A DNA stretch of 64,000 bases, taken from an uncultured Saprospiraceae bacterium (GTDB lineage: Bacteria > Bacteroidota > Bacteroidia > Chitinophagales > Saprospiraceae). A program made the position numbers and the translations under genes. Below the pieces are notes generated by a model that worked only from the letters and a program-made list of their open reading frames with translations, was not told the origin of the DNA and searched no databases. The first letter of the stretch is position 1, and every line of letters starts with the position of its first letter. The stretch spans positions 56,178 to 120,177 of the forward strand of contig CAKZQC010000041.1 of the NCBI GenBank assembly GCA_937139495.1, read 5' to 3'. Shown piece by piece: positions 35,428 through 47,200 of this stretch.

Positions 35428-37989
35428 TTACTTCTTCTTTTTCTTTGCACCTTTAGTTGTTACTTCGATTGTGCCTTTGTCGGCATCATCTTCTTCGCCC
35501 TCTTCTTTTTTGAGGGTCACCACCAATGTCGTTCCTTCCTCAAAATCGTTTTGGTTGTTCAGAATAAATTCTGCCAAAGGATCTTCCAAGTATTTTTGTA
35601 TCGCTCTATTGAGTGGTCTCGCTCCAAACTGAGGATCGTAGCCTTTCTCCGCAATAAAGGTTTTTGCTTTTTCGTCGAGCTCAATCTTGAATCCTAATTC
35701 GAGGATACGACCGTACAAGTCTTTGAGTGAAATATCAATAATTTTGAAGATTTCTTCTTTGTCCAAGCTATTGAATACGACTACATCATCGATTCTATTG
35801 AGAAACTCTGGAGAGAATGTGCGCTGCAATGCACCTTGAATAATTCCTTTAGAAGTTTCTTCAGAAGAATTCTCTCTAGATTTAGTTGCAAAACCAACGC
35901 CTTGACCAAAGTCTTTCAGTTTTCTGACTCCAACATTAGAAGTCATGATAATCAGTGTGTTCTTGAAATCAACTTTTCTACCTAGACCGTCGGTCAATTG
36001 ACCATCGTCCAATACTTGTAGCAAGATATTGAAAATATCAGGGTGTGCTTTTTCGATTTCGTCAAGCAAGACAACAGAATAAGGCTTGCGACGAACCTTT
36101 TCGGTCAACTGTCCACCTTCTTCATACCCTACATAACCTGGAGGAGCACCAATCAATCTACTAACTGCAAATTTTTCCATGTACTCACTCATATCAATAC
36201 GAATCAACGAATCTTCTGAGTTGAACATTTCACGAGCCAATACTTTTGCCAATTCTGTCTTACCAACTCCTGTTGGGCCTAAGAAAATGAACGTACCGAT
36301 TGGTTTATTCGGGTCTTTCAGACCAACACGATTACGCTGAATCGCTTTAGTTACTTTCACAATGGCTTCATCTTGACCAATAACATGACCTTGCAATTCG
36401 GTATTCATATTGAGTAGCTTTTTGCTCTCATTCTGAGCAACACTACTAACAGGAATGCCCGTCATCATAGAGACAACTTCCGCAATATCATCATCAGTAA
36501 CAGGATAGCGTCTAGTTTTAGAATCTTCATCCCATTTTTTCTTGCTATCCTCTAGTTGACGAATCAATTTAGATTCTTTGTCTCTAAAGTTGGCTGCTTT
36601 TTCGTACTCTTGGTCACGAACAGCTTGATTTTTCTCTTCTTTGGTCGTCTCAATTTCTTCCTCTAGCTGTATAATATGCTTTGGGACATGGATGTTTTTG
36701 AGGTGTACTCTAGCCCCTACTTCGTCCATGACATCAATTGCCTTATCAGGCAAGAAACGATCAGAAATATAGCGATCACTCAATTTGACACAAGCTTCTA
36801 TTGCTTCGTCGGAGTAAGTCACATGGTGAAACTCTTCGTATTTTTCCTTGATATTGCCCAAAATATGCACCGCCTCTTCTGGTGTAGGTGGCTCTATCAA
36901 TACTTTCTGGAATCGTCGATCCAAGGCACCATCTTTCTCTATATATTGACGATACTCGTCCAATGTAGAAGCTCCAATACATTGCAATTCTCCACGAGCC
37001 AAAGCAGGCTTAAAGATATTGGAAGCATCTAGCGAACCTGTAGCTCCACCAGCACCTACTATTGTGTGTATTTCATCTATAAACAAAATAACATCTCTCG
37101 ATTTTTCGAGTTCTGTCATAATAGCTTTCATGCGTTCCTCAAACTGACCACGGTATTTGGTGCCTGCTACCAATGCTGCCAAGTCAAGCATAACAATACG
37201 CTTACTGAACAGATTGCGAGAAATTTGGCGTTGGTGAATACGCAATGCCAATCCTTCTACTACAGCTGTTTTACCTACCCCTGGTTCGCCTATCAAGATA
37301 GGGTTATTTTTCTTTCTACGAGACAAGATTTGCGATACACGTTCTATTTCGCTTTCTCTACCAATAATAGGATCCAATTTGCCTTCTTCAGCCAGCTTGG
37401 ATACATCACGACCAAAGTTGTCCAATACGGGTGTATGTGATTTGCCTTGACGCTTGCCACGACCTTGGTTGCTACTACCTCTATCTTCGTCATCTTCTGC
37501 AAACTCATCATCGCCAGACATGGATATATTTGGCTCTATTTCGCTATTGACATACTCCAACTCAGTGCGGAACGCATCATAATTGACATCAAATTGATTC
37601 AATATTTTGGTAGCCATTGTTTCGGTATTCTTCAGAATAGCCAAAAGAATATGCTCCGTATTAATCATTTCACTCTTGAGCAACTTTGCTTCCAAGAACG
37701 TTATTTTCAATGCTTTTTCGGCTTGTTTCGTCAAGGGCATATTGCCTACATTGTAGCCGTTGGTGGCTTTTTGTAAGCTACTGCTAATCGACTCTTCGAG
37801 TGCTTGCTTGAGGTATTTCATTTCTATACTCAAGGATTCTAGCGTACGAACCGCTAGACTATTTTCGTCTCGGATAACTCCTAGCAACAGGTGTTCTGTC
37901 CCGATATAGTCATGACCATATTGTAGGGCAGCTTCTCTGCTGTTGGCAATTATCTCTTTTACTTTTGGTGAAAATCTATTGTTCGACAT
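35428..37989 (-). CDS. clpC: ClpC-type AAA+ chaperone/unfoldase
   Basis: The 853-residue protein has two N-terminal Clp_N repeats (FSPKVKEIIANSREAALQYG; AEKALKITFLEAKLLKSEMI), AAA domain 1 with Walker A GEPGVGKTA, a UVR/middle domain (KEEKNQAVRDQEYEKAANFR), AAA domain 2 with Walker A GPTGVGKTE, and a ClpB_D2-like C-terminus ending in a Lys-rich tail. ClpC feeds unfolded substrates to ClpP and in Firmicutes needs MecA-type adaptors. No clpP is in the window. Single-gene unit with its own terminator. Confidence 0.95.
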   Translation of the reverse strand: MSNNRFSPKVKEIIANSREAALQYGHDYIGTEHLLLGVIRDENSLAVRTLESLSIEMKYLKQALEESISSSLQKATNGYNVGNMPLTKQAEKALKITFLEAKLLKSEMINTEHILLAILKNTETMATKILNQFDVNYDAFRTELEYVNSEIEPNISMSGDDEFAEDDEDRGSSNQGRGKRQGKSHTPVLDNFGRDVSKLAEEGKLDPIIGRESEIERVSQILSRRKKNNPILIGEPGVGKTAVVEGLALRIHQRQISRNLFSKRIVMLDLAALVAGTKYRGQFEERMKAIMTELEKSRDVILFIDEIHTIVGAGGATGSLDASNIFKPALARGELQCIGASTLDEYRQYIEKDGALDRRFQKVLIEPPTPEEAVHILGNIKEKYEEFHHVTYSDEAIEACVKLSDRYISDRFLPDKAIDVMDEVGARVHLKNIHVPKHIIQLEEEIETTKEEKNQAVRDQEYEKAANFRDKESKLIRQLEDSKKKWDEDSKTRRYPVTDDDIAEVVSMMTGIPVSSVAQNESKKLLNMNTELQGHVIGQDEAIVKVTKAIQRNRVGLKDPNKPIGTFIFLGPTGVGKTELAKVLAREMFNSEDSLIRIDMSEYMEKFAVSRLIGAPPGYVGYEEGGQLTEKVRRKPYSVVLLDEIEKAHPDIFNILLQVLDDGQLTDGLGRKVDFKNTLIIMTSNVGVRKLKDFGQGVGFATKSRENSSEETSKGIIQGALQRTFSPEFLNRIDDVVVFNSLDKEEIFKIIDISLKDLYGRILELGFKIELDEKAKTFIAEKGYDPQFGARPLNRAIQKYLEDPLAEFILNNQNDFEEGTTLVVTLKKEEGEEDDADKGTIEVTTKGAKKKKK

Positions 37990-38407
37990 ATATGTATCAA
38001 GATTTAATTGTTTCTAAATGGATTGCGTAGGCGTTATCGTGCTACGCCAATTCTTTATGTACTTGTTGGGCTAGTTTATTACCAATCTATTGTTAAAACG
38101 TGATTAAATGTAGTTTGGTTGCAAATGCAACAATTGTTGTTACTCTAGCCTTTGGTGTTTCTAAGTTATACTTTATTTGTAGAAAATGAAAGGTTTTTCT
38201 TTCAAACAACTTGCTTTTTGCAAATTTCACGCCTAAGCGAAAAGCTGACAAAATTTCCGACAACTTATTTTAGAAACAAAGTTTGAACAAAAATTAGGTT
38301 AAAAGTATTATATTAGCTAAAATTGCAACCACAAGAAAAAATATAAGCACATTGGTTTGGTATGGATACTAAACAATAAATGTTACTCAAAAAATAATAC
38401 AATTATT
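37990..38407. other. Divergent promoter region of clpC and the STAS gene
   Basis: About 418 bp. On the minus strand TGCATTTG (about 38118-38125), within the palindrome GGTTGCAAATGCAAC, is one base from the TAnnTTTG consensus and might drive clpC. No CtsR-like direct repeats or CIRCE element were seen, and no small gene. Confidence 0.4.
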
Positions 38408-38791
38408 ATGAAATATACTGTAGATAGAAAAGACAACTATGCCATTATGTACTTGGGAGAAGAAAATCTCAATACACTGAAAGCACCAGACTTGAAAGCA
38501 GAATTAATTGTGCTTTACAATGCAGGCAACAAGAATTTGATATTGGATTTGTCGGCTACTAAATTTGTAGATTCTTCAGGTTTGAGTTCTATCCTTACGG
38601 GTAATCGCCTCTGGACAGAAGCAGGACATTCTTTTATCCTAACAGGTATTGTGCATCCAAGTGTCAAAACTTTGATTACTATATCTCGCCTCGATAGTGT
38701 ATTGACTATCAAAGATACTTTGAGCGAAGCCGAAAAACACATCATGATGGAAGCATTGCGTAATGAACTAGGTGGCGAAGAAGAGGAGTAA
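38408..38791 (+). CDS. STAS-domain protein (anti-sigma factor antagonist-like)
   Basis: A 127-residue single STAS domain: NTLKAPDLKAELIVLYNAGN, then KNLILDLSATKFVDSSGLSS with the Asp-Ser-Ser-Gly site whose serine is phosphorylated in SpoIIAA-type antagonists. ATG at 38408 has an A/T-rich leader and gives MKYTVDRKDN. The pairing STAS-rnz is frequent in Bacteroidota. A partner kinase is not in the window, so its pathway is unknown. Confidence 0.88.
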   Translation: MKYTVDRKDNYAIMYLGEENLNTLKAPDLKAELIVLYNAGNKNLILDLSATKFVDSSGLSSILTGNRLWTEAGHSFILTGIVHPSVKTLITISRLDSVLTIKDTLSEAEKHIMMEALRNELGGEEEE

Positions 38792-38920
38792 ACAACAAAA
38801 AAGATATTTTTTGTTTGTGCTGCTATCGCAATAGCCAGCAAATAAGTAGGGTAGTAGCTGTCAACTAATTTTGTTGGTACCTACTACTTTTTTTTTGTGA
38901 CAACGGCAAACTAATTAAAG

Positions 38921-39832
38921 ATGCAAAAATTTGAATTGACCATACTCGGAAGTAGTGCTGCTCTGCCAGCTTTTGGGCGACATTTGTCGGCACAAGTACT
39001 AGAGATAGACAACGAAATCTATTTGATAGATTGTGGCGAAGGCACACAATTGCAGATGCTCAAATATGGCATCAAGAAGCAAAAAATAGAGCATATTTTC
39101 ATCAGCCATTTGCATGGCGATCATATTTTTGGGCTCATAGGTCTTATTATGACACTAGGACTTAATAATAGAACACAGCCGCTGCATATATATAGCCCAG
39201 AAGCTACCTTACAACAAATTATAGAACTACAATGGGGACACGAAGCAGGATTTGAAGTGCATTTCCATGTCACCGATTCGACACAACATCAACTGATATT
39301 TGAATCTAAAAAAGTAGCCGTTTATACGATTCCACTTGACCATCGGTTGCCCTGCAATGGCTACTTGTTTGTCGAAAAACAAGCTTTACCAAACATAATA
39401 GCCGACAAAATCAAAGAATACGACATTCCTTATCAGCAAATAGCTGCCATTAAGGCAGGCAATGATTTTGTATTGCCCTCAGGCAAAGTCATACCACAGG
39501 AAGAGTTAGTACGACCACCCGCTCCTACTCGTAAGTTTGCTTACTGCTCCGATACCCAATATTTGGAGTCCATTATACCTTATATAGAGGGAGTTGATTT
39601 GTTGTACCACGAAGCTACTTTTTTGCATGATATGCTGGTACAAGCTCAAAAAACAAAACACACGACAGCTTTGCAAGCAGGGCAAATAGCTCAACAATCC
39701 AATGCAAAAAAAATGATAATAGGGCATTTTTCTGCTCGATATACCGATCTCGAACCACATCAAAAAGAAGCTCAAACAGTATTCCTCAACACGCATTTAG
39801 CCGAAGAGGGGATTTCTGTTGCTATTGAATAA
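38921..39832 (+). CDS. rnz: Ribonuclease Z
   Basis: A 303-residue metallo-beta-lactamase-fold enzyme that trims tRNA 3' ends. The zinc motif SHLHGDH (His63, His65, Asp67, His68), the start LTILGSSAALPAFGRHLSAQ and the later FAYCSDTQY and YHEATF segments are intact, as is the exosite region. It is relevant here because none of the tRNA genes encodes CCA, so 3' trimming followed by CCA addition is needed. Follows the STAS gene; ends in a 21-bp-stem terminator. Confidence 0.95.
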   Translation: MQKFELTILGSSAALPAFGRHLSAQVLEIDNEIYLIDCGEGTQLQMLKYGIKKQKIEHIFISHLHGDHIFGLIGLIMTLGLNNRTQPLHIYSPEATLQQIIELQWGHEAGFEVHFHVTDSTQHQLIFESKKVAVYTIPLDHRLPCNGYLFVEKQALPNIIADKIKEYDIPYQQIAAIKAGNDFVLPSGKVIPQEELVRPPAPTRKFAYCSDTQYLESIIPYIEGVDLLYHEATFLHDMLVQAQKTKHTTALQAGQIAQQSNAKKMIIGHFSARYTDLEPHQKEAQTVFLNTHLAEEGISVAIE

Positions 39833-39878
39833 AAAGTAAAGGGAAAACAGTAGCACTGTTTTCCCTTTACTTTTTTTT
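39831..39878 (+). terminator. Terminator after rnz
   Basis: A 21-bp perfect stem (AAAAAGTAAAGGGAAAACAG with T, and its complement) around an AGC loop, then continuing Ts to 39878. One of the strongest terminators in the window; symmetric, so also usable by the convergent lipoprotein gene. Confidence 0.92.
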
Positions 39879-39909
39879 AGACGACTTCTTTAAAAGAATA
39901 TGATTGGTG

Positions 39910-40371
39910 TTATTTGTCGTAGCGAGCTCGCAAGTCGTCCATTATTTTAGAAATCTCCTCAGGGTTTTTGACAATCTCTGTTGCTACTTTAATCAAAATA
40001 GCTGGATCAACTGCGAGTAGTGCTTTTTGAATAGCCTCCTCTTGTTGTGTAAAATAGTAGGCTGCCATCACGCCATAACGAGCATAAAGATAACTGCCTG
40101 TATAGGTCGCCACGGTCAGCTGATCGGAGGTCGAAAAGTCCTTTTCAAATTTTTTGAAACAGGCATCAGTGAAATGGTCAAGACGGTCGTCGTATTGTTG
40201 CCATTGCTCATCGGTTAGTGGTGTAGCATTGTTTTGTTCGGCTATTTCTTCGATAAGTGCTTCAAAGTTGGTAAAATAAGCCGCTTTGTCATTGCCACAG
40301 CCATCTCCATCACCACAGCTAGAGAGCAGTAAAGTGATTAATAACGAAAGGAACACGATAGAATTTTTCAT
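39910..40371 (-). CDS. Small unknown lipoprotein
   Basis: A 153-residue protein with lipobox LSSC (Cys19) then GDGDGCGNDK. The mature domain is all-helical (YFTNFEALIEEIAEQNNA, DEQWQQYDDRLDHFTDACFK, TEIVKNPEEISKIMDDL) and resembles DUF6565-type Bacteroidota lipoproteins. Role unknown. Single gene. Confidence 0.72.
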   Translation of the reverse strand: MKNSIVFLSLLITLLLSSCGDGDGCGNDKAAYFTNFEALIEEIAEQNNATPLTDEQWQQYDDRLDHFTDACFKKFEKDFSTSDQLTVATYTGSYLYARYGVMAAYYFTQQEEAIQKALLAVDPAILIKVATEIVKNPEEISKIMDDLRARYDK

Positions 40372-40504
40372 GATAAAAAGTTAAGGTTAAGGGGATAATA
40401 AGTTAAAATAGCTCATTCATTGAGCAAAAAATAGATATTTGTAGACAATATTTGCTTTCAGTTGATACTGTCACGGCAATAAATTTATAAAATATACCTC
40501 AGAA

Positions 40505-41011
40505 TTGGATACATCAACCCCCAAATATTATCAAATTATTGGTTACGTAAGTTTTGTAGGAGCAATAATTTGCTTTTCGTTGGGTTTGTATTTCCCGATA
40601 ATGACAACAAAAGTGTTGTATGGATTGCAATCCAACGCCTCTTATTTGACTTCTACAATTACCTATTTCTATGGACAAGGAGATTATTTTTTAGCTAGTT
40701 TATTATTAATATTTTCATTAATATTGCCCATCTTAAAGTTCGTATTATTGGGCTTAGCACTACTAAAATGGCAAAACGCAATCCATCAAAAGATAATGGA
40801 TTGGTTGCACCATATCAACAAGTGGGCAATGTTGGACGTTTTCGTAGTAGCACTAGTTATTGTCAATATCAAAACAGGAAATGGTTTGCTGCGTACGCAG
40901 CTCGAAATGGGAACTACTTTCTTTGCATTAGCGATTATATTATTGATGGTTTGTACTCATACTGTATCTCGTCTATCCGATACAATTCTCGATAATCGTA
41001 ACGAATTGTAA
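40505..41011 (+). CDS. PqiA-like (paraquat-inducible protein A) membrane protein
   Basis: A 168-residue protein with four membrane helices. The first is followed by FPIMTTKVLYG, and the later LLIFSLILPILKFVLLGLAL and WAMLDVFVVALVIVNIKTGN match the PqiA half-domain (WSMLDVFVVALLV in the family). In proteobacteria PqiA/YebS work with MCE proteins in lipid transport; no MCE gene is nearby. There is no ATG at the needed place: the frame opens after a TGA at 40463, and TTG at 40505 is the best start. Confidence 0.75.
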   Translation: MDTSTPKYYQIIGYVSFVGAIICFSLGLYFPIMTTKVLYGLQSNASYLTSTITYFYGQGDYFLASLLLIFSLILPILKFVLLGLALLKWQNAIHQKIMDWLHHINKWAMLDVFVVALVIVNIKTGNGLLRTQLEMGTTFFALAIILLMVCTHTVSRLSDTILDNRNEL

Positions 41012-41261
41012 GAGGAGAAGCATCTACAGGAGATGAACTCAATCAACAAATAGATGAGATAAGACGATTGTGAAATCTGAAAAACCTCAAATAATAGCGA
41101 TTAGACAAGTATTAGAGAACTTCATTTCCAAAACTAACAGTCAAATTAGAAGAAACCATCATTTTATTTTATTTTTGTGATTAGGAATATCTATATTATT
41201 ATAATTAATTAGTTGTAATGAGTATAGAACACTGCTGTACACAGAAAATCAAACAGAATAT

Positions 41262-44200
41262 ATGAAAAATTGCTTTACACGAATACAAGCAAATAATACC
41301 TTATTGCTCTGGGTAATTATGTTGTTGAGTTGTGGCGGATTGGTAGCACAAACTACCAATAGCCAGTCCTCTGCCACGCAATGTTATACAGGACCAACTA
41401 TTAGTGTCAATAACGCACCTGGTACCGCCATCGGTGCCGTTAATTTTACGACAGGAGTAGGGCCCAATCAAATACCACCGGGTCATCGTATTGTGGATGT
41501 TTTGGTGCAGGTAGTTTGGTCGAAATCCGATCTTAATTCTTGTACTCCATCTACGGGATTGCCCGCTGAGTTGAGCCACGTCGGGTTTCGACTGCGCAAG
41601 GCAGGGGCAGCGGCTATATATTTAGCTACATCGGCTGGTACTGCAGCTTTTCCTGCTTCTGGTTCTACGGTGGCTTCTTTTTCGGGTTCCTTTCCAGGTA
41701 ACACAACAGGAGTTCTGTTTGACACCATCACGTTTAGAGATGGAGCTAGGTCTTTGTTGCCAGCGTCCACGCCCAATACGGCTTCCGATACATTCAGCAC
41801 CAACAATGACCCATTAGCAGCACTCAACGGGCTAGACCCAACTACTTCGGGTGGTTTGTGGCAGCTCGAAGCTACGGACGATGCCCCTACCGCAGGACCG
41901 TCGTTGTGTATTCATTCCTATTGTATTACGGTGGTCACTTGTGACCCCAATAGTATTGTAGCAGCTTGTCAATCCAATCCACAAGTAGCACTAGACAACA
42001 ATGGTGTCGTTAATTTCAATGTAGCTCAACTAGATAGTGCTAGTGATGTATCTTGCTTTTTGCAATCGACTACTTTTTCGCCAGCCAGCGCTACCTGTGC
42101 AGATATAGGCACCAGTGTTCCTGTTACGATGACATTTACCGATCGCTTGGGCAATACCGCTTCTTGTGTTAGTAATGCTGCTATTGTGGATGTGACCGCT
42201 CCTGTTCTTACAGGTTGTAGTCCAGTACGATTCGATACGCTATACTTAGATAATGCAGGTGTGGCTGTTTTTCAGTCTAGCCAACTCAATATTACCGACA
42301 ATTGTGGTGCGGTTATCAAGGAAGTTCGACCGTTTACTAATCCTACATGGGGCAGTCAAGTTACCTTCAATTGCGTCAATGGCATTCAGCGAATATGGGG
42401 AAAAGGAACAGATCCTAGCGGGAATGTCGATTCTTGCCAATTTTTTATAACGGTATTAGATACGATTGCCCCTACAGCTATCTGTGGTCGATTTACTGCT
42501 TATTTGGGTACCAACCCCAATGGTGCTGTCAGTGTTACTGGTATCAATGTGGATGGTGGTAGTTTCGATGCTTGCTCTGCTATTACCCGAAGAGGAATAG
42601 CAGGTATCAATAACCCACCAGCTAATTATACATGTGCGGATTTAGGTATTGATACTGTGACCTTATATGTCTCAGATGCTGCAGGCAATATTGCTACTTG
42701 TGATAGTGCTATCATTACGATAGTTGATACCATACCGCCTACGGCAATTTGTCAGCCTTATACCGTATATTTAGATGCCACAGGCAATGGTACTCTTGTG
42801 CCTGCCAATGTCGATAATAACAGTACAGATATTTGTGGTATTGATAGCTCTTCTATCAATGGGCTGCAGAGTATCAATTATACTTGTACTGACATTGGTA
42901 CTGACAATATAAGATTGCATGTACTTGACCCAAGTGGCAATATAGATTCGTGTACTGCAATAGTGACTATTGCAGATACACTAGCGCCTACTGCCATTTG
43001 TAGAAATAGGACTATTTATATCAATAATGCAGGTACTGCTACGATTGTAGCAGATAGCCTCAACAATAACAGTGTAGATGTTTGCTCTGGCAATAATCTT
43101 ACTTTTGAAATAGCAGGCAATAATACTGCTACCTTCAATTGTAGCAATATAGGAGCCAATATCGTTCAATTAACGGTATTGGACGGCAGTGGCAATGCGG
43201 CTTTCTGCAACGCTACAGTTACAGTAGCCGATACTGTACCGCCAGTGGCTATTTGTACTACACCTACTATTTATCTCAATAGTGTAGGTAGTGCAACACT
43301 TAATGCTATACAACTTAATAATGGAAGTACCGATAACTGTGGTATTCGCAATTATTATGTCAATACAGTTGGTGTCACTTCCGTGAACTTTAACTGTTCG
43401 GCTATCAATACGCCTCAAAACGTAACGCTGATAGTAGAAGATAGCACTGGGCGTAGAGCTTCTTGTGCGACAACGGTTACTGTATTGGATACGGTCAATC
43501 CTGTTGCACTCTGTAATGCTACTTACACCGCTACATTAGATAATAGTGGTAACGCACTTGTAGAACCTGCTGATATTGACTCGCTAAGTAGCGACAATTG
43601 TAGTGCTGGTATTAATTTATTAATCAATGGAGCCACTTCTCAGACGTACACCTGTCAAGATATAGGCACTATTAATGCGATATTAACGGTTACGGATTCT
43701 GCTAATAATGTAGCCAACTGTTCTTCTACGATTATCGTAAGAGATAACCAACCACCTATTCCAGTTTGTCAGACGACCACTGTTTTCTTGAGTCCTTCTG
43801 GAGTCGGAACACTTTCGCCAAGCCAAGTACTCAACGCAGTAGGTACTTATGATAATTGTACTACTTATACTTCTACATTCCAAGGAGGAGCTTCTACTAT
43901 AAACTATGATTGTGATAGTATTGGTACGCATGGTGTTCGAGTGATAGTTACTGACAATAGCGGAAACTCTTCTTTCTGTACGACAACAGTTACCGTTCGA
44001 GATACGGTAGATCCTACAGCTATTTGTCGTGCTACTTACACCGTACAGTTAGATGCTAATGGTGATGGATTTATAGTACCGATGAATCTTAATAATAGTA
44101 GTACGGATATTTGTGGTATTGATACACTATTGGTCAACGGAGTAGATTCTTTCTTTTATGATTGTACTAATTCTGGAAATAATACAGCAGCAGTACTTAC

Positions 44201-47200
44201 CGTCAGAGATGCGAGTGGGAACGAAGACGATTGTACTACAGCTATTAGAATTAATGATCCGATTAGCCCAACGGCTATTTGTAAGGATACGATTTTGTAT
44301 TTAGATAATACAGGAGTGGTTACGGCCAACCCTACTCATATAGATGGAGGAAGTACCGACAACTGTAATCTTTCATTGACTATCAATGGTGGACCATCGG
44401 AGAATTACAGATGTGCGAATATTGGAACCAATACTGCGTTCTTGACGGCAACCGACCAATCTGGAAATACACACGTATGTTCTTCTACGATTACGATTGC
44501 AGATACGGTTGCACCAACGGCTAATTGTACGGCACTAGGTTCGGTTACCTTATATGTACCTGCTGGACAATGTTTCCGTTCAATACCTGCTAGTCGATTC
44601 AATAATGGCAGTACTGACAACTGTCAGTCAACTTTGACCTATAGCGTAAATGGTTCACCCAATGTACTCTTGACCACTTTGGGAGTGACACCAATTACAC
44701 TGACGGTTAGAGATGGTAGTGGACAATTTGCTACTTGTACAACCGATGCTATATTAAGAGATACGATTAGCCCTACAATGATTTGTAAAACAGATACGGT
44801 ACAGTTGGATAACAATGGAGTGGGTCTTGTTTTGACTTCTGATGTAAATAATGGTAGTACTGATAATTGCGGTACTCCTAATTATACTATTAATAATCAA
44901 CCTTCATTTCCTGTAGATTGTAACAATTTGGGATTGAACACGGTAACACTACAAGGTTCTGATGCTTCAGGCAATAGAGATTCTTGTACGGCACAAGTAT
45001 TAGTGCAAGATAATATTGCACCACAAGCCAGATGTTTCGGTAATGCTACCCTAATACTAGATGCAAGTACAGGTAATGGTACTTTAGTAGCAACAGATAT
45101 AGACAACGGAAGTACCGATAACTGTACTATCCAAAGCTATACTTTATCTAGAACTAATTTTTCTTGTCAAGATATTGGACTCAATCCACATACGATTACT
45201 ATGGTCGTGACGGATCAGAGTGGCAATGTAGATTCTTGTACCAGTCAATTGACAGTAAGAGACACCGTAGCACCAAACGCCAATTGTGTAGCAAGTTCTA
45301 CTGTTTACTTAGTAGGTACTACAGTAAGTATAGCAGCTACCAGCATCAATAATGGTAGTACCGATAACTGTGCGATACAAAGTTACACACTAAATCAATC
45401 TACTTTCACGTGTGGAAATCTTGGAAGTAATACAGTAACGCTTACGGTGACAGATTCTAGTGGTAATCCTGGTACTTGTACAAGTGTAGTTAATGTATTA
45501 GATACTATAAGTCCCGTACCTAACTGCAATAACTTAACCGTTCAGATTAGTGCTGGCGGAACGGTTAGCGTTGCCGCTATCGATATAGCAGCAGGTTCTT
45601 TTGACAACTGTGCGATTGATACTTTCTTGGTCAACGGAATGGATTCAGTAAGTTATACTTGTGCTGATACTGGTACTAACGTAGCTAATATTTATATAGA
45701 AGATGAATCAGGCAGATCAGCTACTTGTACAGCGATTATTACTGTAGAAGATAATATTGACCCTACAGCGACATGTATTGCTACACCACTCAACTTGCAG
45801 TTGGACGGTAGCGGAATTGCGACCATCGTAGCAGCAGATATAGATAATGGTAGTACCGACAACTGCGGTGCTATTACGACTTTTGCACTTTCGCAAGATA
45901 CTTTCCGTTGTGTAGACATAGCGAGCAGTCCTAATACGGTGACCTTGACAGTTACGGACAATAGTGGAAACACTGATGATTGTACCGCTCAAGTAGTCGT
46001 CAATGATACGATTAGACCCAATGTAATTTGTCAACCAGATACTGTTTATCTCAACAGTGGTGGTACTGCTGCTATAATAGCAGCTAACTTTGATGCGGGT
46101 AGTACAGATGCTTGCGGAATTACTTCTTTGACATTCAGAGGGGCAAATAGTCCAGTGACTTGTGCTGATATTGGTACGAGCAATATTACCTTGATAGCAA
46201 CAGATGCGAATGGTAACACCGATTCGTGTACCACTACATTAACGGTATTGGATAGCGTGGCACCGACACTTACTTGTATCAATGATACTTTGGCTCTAGA
46301 TGCCTTTGGTAATCTGACGGTAGATAATACGACCACTAGTATATATAACGTAACAGATGCTTGTGGAACGCCATCTTTGACTTTTGATGGAGCGGCAAGT
46401 GTGAACTATACTTGTGCTGATACAGGTGTCAATACTATCGTAATAGAAGCAACTGACGCAGGTGGTAATATTGCGACTTGTAATGCAATCGTTACTATCG
46501 AAGATATTACACCACCTTCTATCAATTGTGCCAACTCTATAGATAGATACTTAGATGTCAACGGACAATTGGCTGTTGACCCCAACTGGGTTTTGGCGAA
46601 TGTTATTGAAGCTTGTGGCGTAGATACTGTATTTGCTAATCCTGACACAATGAATTGTGCCAATGTTAGCCCTACCAATAATGTAGTAATTACAGTTATT
46701 GACAACAGTGGCAATAGTAGTACCTGTTCTGCGAATATTCCTGTATTGGATACCATACCACCTACCATGGTTTGTAGAGATACTACGATATGTCTGTCAG
46801 GTGGATTTGTCAACGTAACACCTGCGGATATAGATGGTGGTACGACAGATGCTTGCGGACTTTCGGTTGTGGCTTCTATCAATGGTAGTAGCAATGTTGT
46901 TTATACCTGTGCAGATATTGGTACACAAGTAGCCATACTAGAGCGTGAAGATCAGTCGGGTAATATAGATACTTGTCAAGCAATAATAACCGTACAAGAT
47001 TGTACGCCACCAAGTGCTGTTTGTCGTGACTTCACGGCTGTATTAGGTGCCAATGGTCAAGTACGTGTTGCTGCTTTAGGAGATATTGATTTTGGTAGCA
47101 ACGATGATTGTTCACTAGATTCTACTACTTTTGCTATCAACGGAAGAGATACACTAGTATATAGTTGTGCTTCTATCGGTATGACCGATACGGTGCTATT